The position numbers were made by a program, and so were the translations under genes. A model generated the notes under the pieces. The model saw only the letters and a program-made list of their open reading frames with translations, was not told where the DNA came from and made no database searches. This document shows positions 29,552 through 38,042 of a stretch of DNA of 64,000 nt, one piece after another. Numbering within the stretch: position 1 is the first letter of the stretch; each line of letters begins with the position of its first letter. Source of the stretch: Ciceribacter sp. L1K22 (GTDB taxonomy: Bacteria > Pseudomonadota > Alphaproteobacteria > Rhizobiales > Rhizobiaceae). The stretch covers positions 2,524,030-2,588,029 of the forward strand of contig NZ_JAGFPK010000001.1 of assembly GCF_017599385.1 (NCBI RefSeq), written 5' to 3'.

Positions 29552-29565
29552 CAGGGAGCATACCG

Positions 29566-29799
29566 ATGGCAATGAAGGCCGGCGAAATCGAAGATATGAT
29601 CAAGGCGGGCATACCCGGCGCGAAAGTCGTGGTCCGCGATCTGGCCGGCGATGGCGATCACTATGCGGCGGAAGTCGTGGCGGAAGCCTTCCGCGGCAAG
29701 ACCCGCGTGCAGCAGCATCAGATGGTCTATGACGCATTGAAGGGCAATATGGGCGGCGTTCTCCACGCGCTTGCCCTCCAAACCTCCATTCCGGAATAA
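29566..29799 (+). CDS. BolA-family protein
   Basis: 77 residues covering the BolA fold: the conserved GDGDHYAAEVVAEAF segment with the His used for Fe-S coordination, and HQMVYDALK. BolA proteins form Fe-S bridged dimers with monothiol glutaredoxins, and grxD lies three genes downstream. It starts 14 bp after purL. The short length fits the IbaG-like group. Confidence 0.92.
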   Translation: MAMKAGEIEDMIKAGIPGAKVVVRDLAGDGDHYAAEVVAEAFRGKTRVQQHQMVYDALKGNMGGVLHALALQTSIPE

Positions 29800-29811
29800 G
29801 GTGATACCGCC

Positions 29812-30039
29812 ATGGCGAAGGGGCTCGTCGCGGAAATCGTCGAAAACGTCATCGAAGGCGTCCTAAAGGAGGTCCTGAAGAAGACCACCGGCCGCAAGAC
29901 GACGCGCCGTCGCAAGCGTCAGACGCGCTCGGCCACAACGGGCGGCTTCGTTCGCAAGAAGACGGTGCGCAAGCCCGCCCGCAAGCAGGTGAGCCGGCGC
30001 CGGACCGCCGCCAAGCGCAGCCGGCAGAAATCCCGATAA
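29812..30039 (+). CDS. Small highly basic protein
   Basis: 75 residues. The first 25 form a plausible amphipathic helix (LVAEIVENVIEGVLKEVLKK); the rest is almost only Lys, Arg, Thr, Ser and Ala (for example KKTTGRKTTRRRKRQTR), likely disordered and nucleic-acid binding. It starts 12 bp after the BolA gene with no recognised family. It could be a ribosome- or DNA-associated protein. The strong codon bias and spacing support a real gene. Confidence 0.6.
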   Translation: MAKGLVAEIVENVIEGVLKEVLKKTTGRKTTRRRKRQTRSATTGGFVRKKTVRKPARKQVSRRRTAAKRSRQKSR

Positions 30040-30054
30040 CGAGGCGGACCGACC

Positions 30055-30615
30055 ATGATCCTCCGTAGTCTGATGATCGCTGCGTGGGCATCCGCCGCGA
30101 TGCTGACCCAGCTCCCTCTCAAGGCCCAGGCCGGCGAAATACACTGCCACGCCAATGAGAACTTCAACGTCGCTGTACGCGAATACGACGAAGAGCCGGG
30201 TTCGCAGTTCGCCGTCACAGTTCTCGATGGGGCGGAAGCGCCGGCGGACTGTGTATTCGATGCACAGCTTGCGGACATTGTCATCGGCGAGGCAGGAGAC
30301 CCGCTCTGGTATGGCGAACTCACCGCCGATTTCCTCGTCACAACCCGGTCGACCGGCCCGGAAGGCGATCTCGTCGTCTTCGATCTGTCCACAGGCGAGA
30401 AAGTTCTCGACGCACCGGCGGACGAATATGACATCGAGGATGGCTTCATATCGTTCTGGCAGCGCGCCGGCGAGGCAACGTCGGCAACCTGCACGGAATA
30501 CGCCGAGAACCAGGCGAACGGCTTCGGCTCCGTCATCCTCGAGCACGTCGCCTTCGACCTTCAGGCAAAGACCTTGGAAAAGACGGGCGATACGCGCTGC
30601 GGGGCGACCCAGTAG
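30055..30615 (+). CDS. Secreted hypothetical protein
   Basis: 186 residues with a signal peptide (about 1-25, ending QAGE). The mature part is acidic with five cysteines placed as HCHANENF, ADCVFD, ATCTEY and TRCGA, so disulfides in the periplasm are likely. It follows the basic protein by 15 bp. No family is recognised. Its place between bolA and grxD is striking, but it need not share their role because it is exported. Confidence 0.72.
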   Translation: MILRSLMIAAWASAAMLTQLPLKAQAGEIHCHANENFNVAVREYDEEPGSQFAVTVLDGAEAPADCVFDAQLADIVIGEAGDPLWYGELTADFLVTTRSTGPEGDLVVFDLSTGEKVLDAPADEYDIEDGFISFWQRAGEATSATCTEYAENQANGFGSVILEHVAFDLQAKTLEKTGDTRCGATQ

Positions 30616-30751
30616 GCTTCAGTCTGAAGCGCCGGCAGCTTATCCGCACCATCACGGTTTTTTCGGCGGTCGGCTGGAATTTGGCCACCGACATGTTATT
30701 TAGGGGCAAGCAAAGCAGCGGACCTTGAACCCGCATGTGAAAGGATATGCC

Positions 30752-31084
30752 ATGAGCGCCAACGAATTCATCGCCAATGAAGTGAAGACCAACGACGTGG
30801 TTCTCTTCATGAAGGGCACGCCGCAGTTCCCGCAGTGTGGTTTTTCCGGCCAGGTCGTGCAGATTCTCGATTACCTCGGCCTCGACTACAAGGGTATCAA
30901 CGTCCTTGCCGACAGCGAAATCCGCCAGGGCATCAAGGATTATTCCAACTGGCCAACGATCCCGCAGCTCTACGTCAAGGGCGAGTTCATCGGCGGTTGC
31001 GACATCGTCCGCGAGATGTTCCAGGCCGGCGAGCTGCAATCGCATCTCCAGGAAAACGGTATCGCCGTCCGCGGCGCTGCCTGA
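30752..31084 (+). CDS. grxD: Monothiol glutaredoxin (Grx4/GrxD type)
   Basis: 110 residues with the monothiol active site CGFS (Cys29), the cis-Pro TIPQLYV strand and GGCDIV. These glutaredoxins carry and deliver [2Fe-2S] clusters with BolA partners; a BolA-family gene lies 1 kb upstream. ATG at 30752 is preceded by AAAGGATATGCC, which fixes the start over the upstream in-frame ATG at 30725. Confidence 0.96.
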   Translation: MSANEFIANEVKTNDVVLFMKGTPQFPQCGFSGQVVQILDYLGLDYKGINVLADSEIRQGIKDYSNWPTIPQLYVKGEFIGGCDIVREMFQAGELQSHLQENGIAVRGAA

Positions 31085-31119
31085 GGTCTCTAGACCCTTT
31101 AAAATTTAATGGTTTCATG

Positions 31120-31147
31120 ACAAGGCGCTGCCCCCGCAGCGCCTTGT
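31120..31147 (+). terminator. Hairpin after grxD
   Basis: ACAAGGCGCTG (31120-31130) and CAGCGCCTTGT (31137-31147) form an 11-bp stem with a 6-nt loop, 35 bp after the grxD stop. The T-run is absent, but the stem is strong and ends just before the next gene. Confidence 0.55.
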
Positions 31148-31166
31148 CGCTGCTTGAAAGAAAGTC

Positions 31167-32411
31167 ATGTCCAGTCAATCGGAAAACCCGCCGGCGCTCG
31201 GCGCTATGCACCGGGTCGAATTCATTGCCCTCATGGCAGCCTTGATGTCGCTGACGGCGCTTGCCATCGACAGCATGCTACCCGGGCTTGCCATCATTGG
31301 CGCCGACCTCGGCGTCACCGATCCCAACCACAACCAGTATATCGTCTCCGCCTTCCTTCTGGGCTTTGGCGCGGCACAGCTTTTCTACGGCCCGGCCTCG
31401 GATCGGCTCGGCCGTCGTATTCCTATCTTCTTCGGTCTCGCGCTCTACATCATTGCCTCGCTCGGCGCCGTCATCGCGCCGAGCTTCGAGGTCATGCTGG
31501 TGCTGCGCGCCATCCAGGGCGTTGGCGCCGCGTCGCTGCGCGTCATCACCGTGTCGATCGTCCGCGACGTATACGGCGGCCGCCGCATGGCCGAGGCCAT
31601 GTCGCTGATCCTGATGGTCTTCATGGTCGTGCCGGTCATCGCGCCGGGCACCGGACAGGTGATCATGCTGTTCGCCGACTGGCACTTCATCTTCGTCTTC
31701 ATGGCGCTGGGCGCGCTGGTTGTCGGTCTCTGGACATACATCCGCCTGCCCGAAACCCTGCCCGTCTCCGAGCGTCGCGCCTTCACGCCGAAGATCGTGC
31801 TCCAGGGTTTCCGGATCGTGCTCTCCGATCGCATCGCGCTGTGCTACACACTGGCCAGCACCTTCATCTTCGGAGCGCTGTTCGCCTTCATCAACTCGGC
31901 GCAGCAGATTTATATCGATATCTATCAGCTCGGTGAGTGGTTTGCCGTCGCCTTCGCGGCCGTCGCGATCTTTATGGCGTTGTCGTCCTTCATCAACGCC
32001 AGGCTCGTCGGCCGCTTCGGCATGCGCCGGCTTTCCCACGGCGCGCTGGTGGGCTTCCTGTTGATCAACCTGGTCTGGCTCGTCGGACACTTCGTCGGCC
32101 CGTCGCCAATGCCGTTCCCGCTGTTCATCGCGCTCTTCGCTCTGGCGATGTTCCAGTTTGGCTGGATCGGCTCGAACTTCAACTCTCTGGCAATGGAGCC
32201 GCTCGGCCATGTCGCCGGCACCGCGTCCTCCGTTCTCGGTTTCCTCAGCACGATCGGCGGCGGCCTGATCGGCGCCGTCATCGGCCAGGCCTTCAACGGC
32301 ACCGCGATCCCGATGGTCGCCGGCTTCTTCACGGTCTCCGTCATCGGCCTCGTCTTCGTACTGATCGCCGAAAAGGGAAAGCTGTTCCAGGCGCACAACC
32401 CGCCGGTCTGA
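31167..32411 (+). CDS. Bcr/CflA family MFS drug exporter
   Basis: 414 residues with twelve hydrophobic segments and the MFS motif A region DRLGRR after helix 2, plus a Bcr/CflA-like N-terminal helix (LTALAIDSMLPGL). Members export drugs such as bicyclomycin or sulfonamides. Substrate unknown. A strong intrinsic terminator follows. Confidence 0.9.
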   Translation: MSSQSENPPALGAMHRVEFIALMAALMSLTALAIDSMLPGLAIIGADLGVTDPNHNQYIVSAFLLGFGAAQLFYGPASDRLGRRIPIFFGLALYIIASLGAVIAPSFEVMLVLRAIQGVGAASLRVITVSIVRDVYGGRRMAEAMSLILMVFMVVPVIAPGTGQVIMLFADWHFIFVFMALGALVVGLWTYIRLPETLPVSERRAFTPKIVLQGFRIVLSDRIALCYTLASTFIFGALFAFINSAQQIYIDIYQLGEWFAVAFAAVAIFMALSSFINARLVGRFGMRRLSHGALVGFLLINLVWLVGHFVGPSPMPFPLFIALFALAMFQFGWIGSNFNSLAMEPLGHVAGTASSVLGFLSTIGGGLIGAVIGQAFNGTAIPMVAGFFTVSVIGLVFVLIAEKGKLFQAHNPPV

Positions 32412-32438
32412 CACGTTCGTCAGTCCCCGGAAACGACG

Positions 32439-32474
32439 AGGCCCGCGGAGATCGCTCCGCGGGCCTTCTCTTTT
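32439..32474 (+). terminator. Intrinsic terminator of the Bcr/CflA gene
   Basis: A 12-bp stem AGGCCCGCGGAG / CTCCGCGGGCCT (arms 32439-32450 and 32455-32466) with a 4-nt loop is followed by TCTCTTTT. This fits a rho-independent terminator on the plus strand. Confidence 0.8.
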
Positions 32475-32490
32475 GGGCTGACAAGCCGGC

Positions 32491-33315
32491 TCAGGCGGGA
32501 CGAAACACCTCGCGCGACAGCATCTCCCAGCTCGCCTTGTCGGGCGCGACCAGCAATCCGCCATCGACATGGCTCGGCAGATAGGTCGATCCGTCGAGCC
32601 TTGCCACATGGGCGCCCGCCTCCGCCGCGATCAGCGCGCCGGCCAGATGATCCCAGGGCATCAGCTTGCGATACATCAGGAAGTGCACGTGGCCGCCGAC
32701 GAACATGCGGTATTCGTGCGCGGCGCAGCGGTAGGTGGTGAAGAGCCTCACCTCGGCGAGCCGCGTCAGCAGCCCGCGCCGTTCCTCGATCGGCACGTAG
32801 CTCGCATTGGCGATCCCGACCATGTCGGCAAGCGGCACGCCCGGCGCCACGCCCATCTGCGTCTGCGAACCGTCGGGACCGCAAAGCCAGGTACCCGAGC
32901 CCTTCTCCGCGATCACCCAGTCATTGCCCATCGGATCGTAGATGATCCCGGCCACGACCTCGCCCTTCGACACGACGCTCGCCATCACCCCGAACAGCGG
33001 CAGGCCGGCGGCGAAGTTGAAGGTCCCGTCGATCGGGTCGACGACGACGGCGAGATCGGCATCCGCCAGCTTCGGCAGGAGGTCCGGATCGGCCGCGACC
33101 GATTCCTCCCCGACGAACAGCGCGTCCGGCATCGCCGCCTCGATCCGCGCCCGGATCAATCGTTCCGCCGCCTCGTCCGCTTCCGTCACCAGGTCGATGG
33201 CCTCGGTCTTGATCCTGACATCGCCGTCACCGAGATTGCGGAACCGCGGCAGGATCTCGACCGCGGCCGCCTCCTGCAGCGCATTGGCAAGCATCGCGAT
33301 ATCGAGATCGGGCAT
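32491..33315 (-). CDS. Inositol monophosphatase family protein 1
   Basis: 274 residues with the metal-phosphatase motifs DLVTEAD, GEES, DPIDGTFN and the C-terminal WDHLAG. Members hydrolyse inositol phosphate, fructose bisphosphate, histidinol phosphate or PAP; all metal ligands are present, so it is probably active, but the substrate cannot be read. It starts after a GGAAGGAAG ribosome site 20 bp beyond a paralogous gene and is the last gene of a unit with ttcA. Confidence 0.9.
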   Translation of the reverse strand: MPDLDIAMLANALQEAAAVEILPRFRNLGDGDVRIKTEAIDLVTEADEAAERLIRARIEAAMPDALFVGEESVAADPDLLPKLADADLAVVVDPIDGTFNFAAGLPLFGVMASVVSKGEVVAGIIYDPMGNDWVIAEKGSGTWLCGPDGSQTQMGVAPGVPLADMVGIANASYVPIEERRGLLTRLAEVRLFTTYRCAAHEYRMFVGGHVHFLMYRKLMPWDHLAGALIAAEAGAHVARLDGSTYLPSHVDGGLLVAPDKASWEMLSREVFRPA

Positions 33316-33335
33316 GGGTGTTCTTCCTTCCTTGT

Positions 33336-34166
33336 TCAGTCGAGCGCGAGAATCTCGCGCCTGATCATCGTCCAGCTGTCTAAGTCGGGCGCCGACAATA
33401 TGCCGCCCGTGGTCTCGCCCGGACGATAGGGAGTGCCATCGAGCTTGGCCGTATGTCCGCCGGCTTCCTGGTGAACGAGCACGCCGGCCAGATGGTCCCA
33501 GGGCATGAGCTTTTCGTGGCCGATGAAATGCACCTTGCCGGTCGCCGCCAGCCAGTATTCGTGCGCCGAGCAGTTGAGCGACAGCGCCATCCTGATACGG
33601 CTCATATTGGCGGCGATCAGCGGCCGCCGAGCGGGCGCGCTGTGCCCCCAGGAGAAGATGCCGACCATCTCACCGAGCTCGACCGGCGCGGCAACCCGGA
33701 TTGGCGTCGTCTGACCGTCATGCCGCCGGAGACGCGCCCCCGCCCCCTTCACCGCGACAAGCGTATCGCCCATGACAGGATCATGGATCAGCCCGGCAAC
33801 TGTCTCGCCGGCCACCGTCACCGCCAGCAAGGTCCCGAAAGCGGGGAGCCCCGATGCGAAGTTGAAGGTACCGTCCACCGGATCGATCACAAAGGCAAGC
33901 GGCGCCTCGGCGAGACCGTCTACAACGCCGGGATCGGCGGCATAGGCCTCCTCGCCGACGATGTGGGCGGACGGAAAACGCGCCCGGATCGCGGCGGTGA
34001 TCCGCTTTTCTGCGTCGAGGTCCGCCTCGGTGACGAGATCGACGGAAGACGCCTTCTCGCTGATGTCGGCGGAGCCGAGATTGCGGAACCGTGGCATAAT
34101 GTCATGAATGCCGGCTTCCCGTACGGTGGCCAGCAGGAAATCGATGTCTGTGTCTGAGAAGCTCAT
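33336..34166 (-). CDS. Inositol monophosphatase family protein 2
   Basis: 276 residues, clearly related to the downstream copy: [39 protein letters not shown] and WDHLAG are in the same order, but overall identity looks moderate, so the duplication is old. The ATG overlaps the ttcA stop (ATGA), coupling it to the tRNA thiolation gene. The substrate is unknown. Confidence 0.9.
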   Translation of the reverse strand: MSFSDTDIDFLLATVREAGIHDIMPRFRNLGSADISEKASSVDLVTEADLDAEKRITAAIRARFPSAHIVGEEAYAADPGVVDGLAEAPLAFVIDPVDGTFNFASGLPAFGTLLAVTVAGETVAGLIHDPVMGDTLVAVKGAGARLRRHDGQTTPIRVAAPVELGEMVGIFSWGHSAPARRPLIAANMSRIRMALSLNCSAHEYWLAATGKVHFIGHEKLMPWDHLAGVLVHQEAGGHTAKLDGTPYRPGETTGGILSAPDLDSWTMIRREILALD

Positions 34167-35098
34167 GGAAGAAGATCGGTCTCGGTGGAAGGGTCCGCCT
34201 GACTATCCTCTCCCGATGACGACGCCGTGACAGCAAGCCCGGCAAAATCGAAGAGTTTTCTATCCATGAGATGCGAAGGGTTCACGTGCCCGAGTGCCCG
34301 AAGCATGGCGTCCTTGCGGCCCGGCATCTTCGCCTCGATGCCGGCCAGCATCTCCTTCATCGCATTGCGCTGCAGCCCGTCTTGGCTGCCGCAGAGATCG
34401 CATGGGATGATCGGAAACGCCATGGCCTCGGCAAACCGCGCCAGATCTTCTTCCGCCGCATAGGCGAGCGGCCGGAGCACCATCAGGTCACCCTCGTCGT
34501 TGACGAGCTTCGGCGGCATGCCCGCAAGCCGCGCCCCATGGAACAGGTTCATGAAGAACGTCTCGAGAATGTCTTCGCGGTGATGCCCGAGCACCAGCGC
34601 CTCGCAACCCTCTTCCCGCGCGATGCGGTAGAGATTGCCGCGCCTCAGCCGCGAACAGAGCGAACAATAGGTCGCGCCCTGCGGCACCTTCTCCTTCACG
34701 ATCGAATAGGTGTCGCGATACTCGATCCGGTGTTTGACCCCGATCGCGGCGAGATAGTCGGGCAGCACATGTTTCGGAAAGTTCGGCTGCCCCTGGTCGA
34801 GATTGCAGGCGATCAGCTCGACCGGCAGCAGACCGCGCCATTTGAGATCGAGCAGAAGCGCCAGCAGGCCGTAGCTGTCCTTGCCGCCTGACAGGCCGAT
34901 CAGCCAGCGCTTTTGGCCCTTCAGCATGTCGAAGTCCTCGATCGCCTGCCGCACCTGCCGGATCAGCCGCTTGCGCAGCTTGTTAAAGCCGACGGAGCGC
35001 GGCGCTGCGGCAAACATCGGGTGCGCGCCGGAAAAATCGGCGTCGTCGACCGGTTCGGCATCCTGGAGGGACTGGGCTATGGGGGACGTGAGGTTCAT
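34163..35098 (-). CDS. ttcA: tRNA 2-thiocytidine(32) synthetase TtcA
   Basis: 311 residues. The PP-loop is SGGKDS (70-75); the Fe-S cluster ligands are CSLC (Cys145, Cys148) and CDLC (Cys233, Cys236), of which family members use three. It activates C32 of some tRNAs with ATP and adds sulfur. ATG at 35098 was chosen because the N-terminal family part starts soon after and the longer frame upstream is Ser/Pro/Arg-rich noise. It leads an operon with two IMPase-like genes. Confidence 0.94.
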   Translation of the reverse strand: MNLTSPIAQSLQDAEPVDDADFSGAHPMFAAAPRSVGFNKLRKRLIRQVRQAIEDFDMLKGQKRWLIGLSGGKDSYGLLALLLDLKWRGLLPVELIACNLDQGQPNFPKHVLPDYLAAIGVKHRIEYRDTYSIVKEKVPQGATYCSLCSRLRRGNLYRIAREEGCEALVLGHHREDILETFFMNLFHGARLAGMPPKLVNDEGDLMVLRPLAYAAEEDLARFAEAMAFPIIPCDLCGSQDGLQRNAMKEMLAGIEAKMPGRKDAMLRALGHVNPSHLMDRKLFDFAGLAVTASSSGEDSQADPSTETDLLP

Positions 35099-35153
35099 GC
35101 CGTCTTCCGCAAATGGCGTTCGAGAAGCGACATGCCCCCATCCGGGTCCAAGA

Positions 35154-36080
35154 TCAAGTCCCGAATACCGACCAGCCGGTGCGCGTCGCCAGCATTTCGA
35201 GCGCGACGGAGCCGAGCGCCGAGTTGCCGACCTTGTTGAGACCGGGCGACCAGACAGCGATCGACGCCTCGCCCGGGGCGACGGCGAGGATGCCACCGCC
35301 GACGCCGGACTTGCCGGGAAGGCCGACATGGAAGGCGAAGTCGCCCGACCCGTCATAGTGGCCGCACATCAGCATCAGCGCGTTGATGCGTCTCGCCCGC
35401 TTCGGCGAGACCACCGAAAAGCCCGTGATCGGATTGGTGCCGCGATTGGCGAGATAAAGCCCGGCATGGGACAGCTGCACGCAGCTCATCGCAAGCGCGC
35501 ACTGGTGAAAATAGACGCCGAGCACATGCTCGACCGGATGATGCAGGTTGCCGTAGCCGCGCATGAAGTTGGCGAGCGCGAAATTGCGATAGCCGGTCTT
35601 CTGCTCCGACTGGGCGACCTTCTCGTCGATGCTGAGCGTCTCGTCATCGGCGAGATAGCGCATGAAGCGCAGGTATTCGCCGATCGCCTCGCGCGGCGCA
35701 TGGCCGGCAAGCACCATGTCGGTGACCACGATGGCCCCGGCATTGATGAAGGGATTGCGCGGGATTCCGTGCTCGTATTCCAGCTGCACGATCGAATTGA
35801 ATGACGATCCCGACGGCTCGCGCCCGACCCGTTTCCAGATCGTCTCGCCCGCCTTGCCGAGCGCCAGCGTCAGCATGAAAACCTTGGAAATGCTCTGGAT
35901 CGAGAAAGAGGTATCGGCGTCGCCGGCCTTGAAGGTCCGTCCATCGACGGTGGTGATCGCGATCCCCAGCTGTTCCGGCTTCACCCGCGCAAGCTCGGGG
36001 ATGTAGTCGGCGACATTGCCCTCGCCCAGCCGCGGCTTAAGCTCCCGCACGATGTCGTCGGCGATCGCCTGCAGATCCAT
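35154..36080 (-). CDS. glsA: Glutaminase
   Basis: 308 residues of the serine-type glutaminase family. The catalytic SISK (63-66) follows DADTSFSIQ; the [16 protein letters not shown] and GKSGVGGGI motifs are intact. It converts glutamine to glutamate and ammonia. It is encoded between rpsD and ttcA on the same strand, 56 bp before ttcA, and could be in the same transcript. Confidence 0.96.
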   Translation of the reverse strand: MDLQAIADDIVRELKPRLGEGNVADYIPELARVKPEQLGIAITTVDGRTFKAGDADTSFSIQSISKVFMLTLALGKAGETIWKRVGREPSGSSFNSIVQLEYEHGIPRNPFINAGAIVVTDMVLAGHAPREAIGEYLRFMRYLADDETLSIDEKVAQSEQKTGYRNFALANFMRGYGNLHHPVEHVLGVYFHQCALAMSCVQLSHAGLYLANRGTNPITGFSVVSPKRARRINALMLMCGHYDGSGDFAFHVGLPGKSGVGGGILAVAPGEASIAVWSPGLNKVGNSALGSVALEMLATRTGWSVFGT

Positions 36081-36140
36081 GTCGTCCCCTCGTCACAAAA
36101 CGCCCGTCGCAATATTCAACGACGACCACCGCACCGCAAC

Positions 36141-36168
36141 AAAAAAGCCGCCCCGAGGGACGGCTTTT
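36141..36168 (-). terminator. rpsD: Intrinsic terminator of rpsD
   Basis: On the minus strand AAAAGCCG and CGGCTTTT arms (plus coordinates 36161-36168 and 36143-36150) close a short loop and are followed by a TTTTTT run. It lies 24 bp after the rpsD stop. Confidence 0.75.
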
Positions 36169-36191
36169 CCGAAATCGATAACTGAAACCAA

Positions 36192-36809
36192 TCAGCGCGA
36201 ATAGAATTCGACGACCAGGTTCGGTTCCATGATGACCGGGTACGGTACATCCGAAAGGGTCGGCACGCGCGCGAAGGTCGCAACCATCTTGTTGTGGTCG
36301 ACTTCGAGATAGTCCGGAACGTCGCGTTCGGCGAGCGAAACCGACTCGAGAACTGTTACGAGCTGCTTCGACTTCTGGCGAACTTCGATCACGTCACCGG
36401 CCTTGCAGCGGTACGAACCGATGTTGACGCGGACGCCGTTGACCGTGACGTGGCCGTGGTTGACGAACTGACGGGCAGCGAAGACCGTCGGCACGAACTT
36501 GGCGCGGTAGACGATGGCGTCCAGGCGCGACTCGAGCAGGCCGATCAGGTTTTCGCCGGTGTCGCCCTTGCGGCGGTTGGCTTCTTCATAGATTGCGCGG
36601 AACTGCTTCTCGCGGATATCGCCGTAGTAGCCCTTGAGCTTCTGCTTGGCGCGCAGCTGTACGCCGAAGTCCGAAAGCTTGCCCTTGCGGCGCTGGCCGT
36701 GCTGGCCCGGGCCGTATTCGCGACGGTTGACCGGCGACTTCGGGCGGCCCCAGATGTTTTCGCCCATGCGGCGGTCGATTTTGTACTTGGAAGATGCGCG
36801 CTTGCTCAT
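36192..36809 (-). CDS. rpsD: 30S ribosomal protein S4
   Basis: 205 residues, full length. The N-terminal domain and the S4 RNA-binding domain ([31 protein letters not shown]) are clear. S4 starts assembly of the small subunit by binding 16S rRNA and often represses its own mRNA. Start ATG at 36809 has AAAAGGA upstream. It is transcribed alone from a promoter about 180 bp upstream. Confidence 0.98.
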   Translation of the reverse strand: MSKRASSKYKIDRRMGENIWGRPKSPVNRREYGPGQHGQRRKGKLSDFGVQLRAKQKLKGYYGDIREKQFRAIYEEANRRKGDTGENLIGLLESRLDAIVYRAKFVPTVFAARQFVNHGHVTVNGVRVNIGSYRCKAGDVIEVRQKSKQLVTVLESVSLAERDVPDYLEVDHNKMVATFARVPTLSDVPYPVIMEPNLVVEFYSR

Positions 36810-36983
36810 CCGTATTTCCTTTTCAACAGGTTACAGCGGTTTGTTGCCAAACCGCCTTAAGGAAACACGCCCTCCTCTGAGCCCTGTTTGGGAGCTCTGA
36901 CAGGCTTCTCACGTCAGCGAACGGAGAAAACCACGGGACATGTCAAAACAAACACCGGGCATTTCGGCCCGGCGTTGGGGGCG
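36810..36983 (-). promoter_or_regulatory. rpsD: Structured leader of rpsD
   Basis: The leader, read leftward, holds a terminator-like hairpin near its 5' end (CCGGGC/GCCCGG at 36955-36972 followed by TGTTTGTTTTG) and, about 25 nt before the ribosome site, an 8-bp stem GCGGTTTG/CAAACCGC (36836-36855) with a GCAA (GNRA) tetraloop. Such stems in S4 mRNAs can bind S4 or the ribosome. Feedback control is inferred, not shown. Confidence 0.45.
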
Positions 36984-37012
36984 TCTTTAGTCAGGATAGG
37001 CATTTTTGTCAA
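36984..37012 (-). promoter_or_regulatory. rpsD: Candidate rpsD promoter
   Basis: On the minus strand a perfect TTGACA (37012-37007), a 17-bp spacer and TAAAGA (36989-36984) make a good sigma-70 type promoter. A transcript starting near 36977 would have a leader of about 168 nt. Confidence 0.6.
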
Positions 37013-37200
37013 CAGCCATGGCCCAACTTCGCACCCGCCACGCCGACCGTATCGCTTCGGGCGTCGGACCACACGGCCATACAGCGCCATGCCGTCGTCC
37101 GCCAACAGTTGAAAATACCGTGAAGCGGCACACGGCGGCTGACAGCCCGGGTGATCTGCGATATGCGGAAGGACTGCATTCCATTTATCGAAAGATCGCC
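37013..37200. other. Intergenic stretch before the carboxypeptidase gene
   Basis: Together with the rpsD leader this makes 391 bp without a gene. Beyond the rpsD promoter I see no convincing promoter or repeat here. An open frame in phase with the carboxypeptidase (from 37006) adds 65 residues of low-complexity sequence before a clear signal peptide and is not taken as coding. Confidence 0.5.
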
Positions 37201-38016
37201 ATGTCGTCCCGCGTTCACACCGCCGTCGCCCGCACGTTTCTCGCAATAGTCCTGACTTTCACCGCCAGCCAGGCCCTCGCCGGTCGCGCCCATCTTGTGG
37301 TCGACGCGCAGACGGGGACCATTCTGGAAGCCGAGAACGCCGACGAGCTGAACTATCCGGCCTCGCTCACCAAGATGATGACGCTCTACCTCACCTTCGA
37401 GGCGCTGCATCAAGGTCGGCTGACATGGGACAGCAAGCTGGTGATGTCGGAAAACGCCGAGAGCAAGGAACCCTACAAGTTCGCCGTCGGCGTCGGCCGC
37501 TCGATCACCGTGCGCGAGGCAGTGATGGGCATGATCGTGCTGTCCACCAATGACGCCGCCGTTGCGGTCGCCGAGGCGCTCGCCGGCTCGGAGGCAGCCT
37601 TCGGCCAGATGATGACCGCAAAGGCCCGCCAGCTCGGCATGGCAAGCACCGTCTTTACCAATCCCGCCGGTCTGCCGGACCCGAACCAGGTGACGACCGC
37701 GGCCGACATGGCGCGACTTGGCCTTGCGCTGCTGCGCGACTATCCGGAAGAGTACAAGCTGTTCTCGACCCGGACCATGACCTTCCGCGGCATGAAGTTC
37801 CGCGGCCACAACGGCGTTCTCGCCGCCTATCCGGGCGCCGATGGCATCAAGACCGGTTATACGGAAGCGTCCGGCTACAATCTGGTCACCTCCGCCAGCA
37901 ATGGCGGACGCCGCCTCGTCGGCGTCGTGCTCGGCGGCAACAGCGCAGGCGAGCGCGACAAGCAGATGATCGCGCTGATGGAGAAATATCTCGGGCCTGC
38001 CCCGGCCGGCCAGTAA
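37201..38016 (+). CDS. D-alanyl-D-alanine carboxypeptidase (S11 family)
   Basis: 271 residues with a signal peptide (about 1-27) and the penicillin-binding motifs SLTK (55-58), STN (115-117) and KTG (217-219). It trims the terminal D-Ala from peptidoglycan side chains. The C-terminal domain that anchors many DacA-type enzymes is absent, as in short alphaproteobacterial forms. The ATG at 37201 directly precedes the signal sequence. Confidence 0.93.
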   Translation: MSSRVHTAVARTFLAIVLTFTASQALAGRAHLVVDAQTGTILEAENADELNYPASLTKMMTLYLTFEALHQGRLTWDSKLVMSENAESKEPYKFAVGVGRSITVREAVMGMIVLSTNDAAVAVAEALAGSEAAFGQMMTAKARQLGMASTVFTNPAGLPDPNQVTTAADMARLGLALLRDYPEEYKLFSTRTMTFRGMKFRGHNGVLAAYPGADGIKTGYTEASGYNLVTSASNGGRRLVGVVLGGNSAGERDKQMIALMEKYLGPAPAGQ

Positions 38017-38042
38017 CAAACATTGAAGGATCGGAGCACGCC

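Noticed and set aside
37006..37200. N-terminal extension of the D,D-carboxypeptidase
   Set aside because: It would place 65 charged residues before a clear signal peptide and overlap the rpsD promoter.
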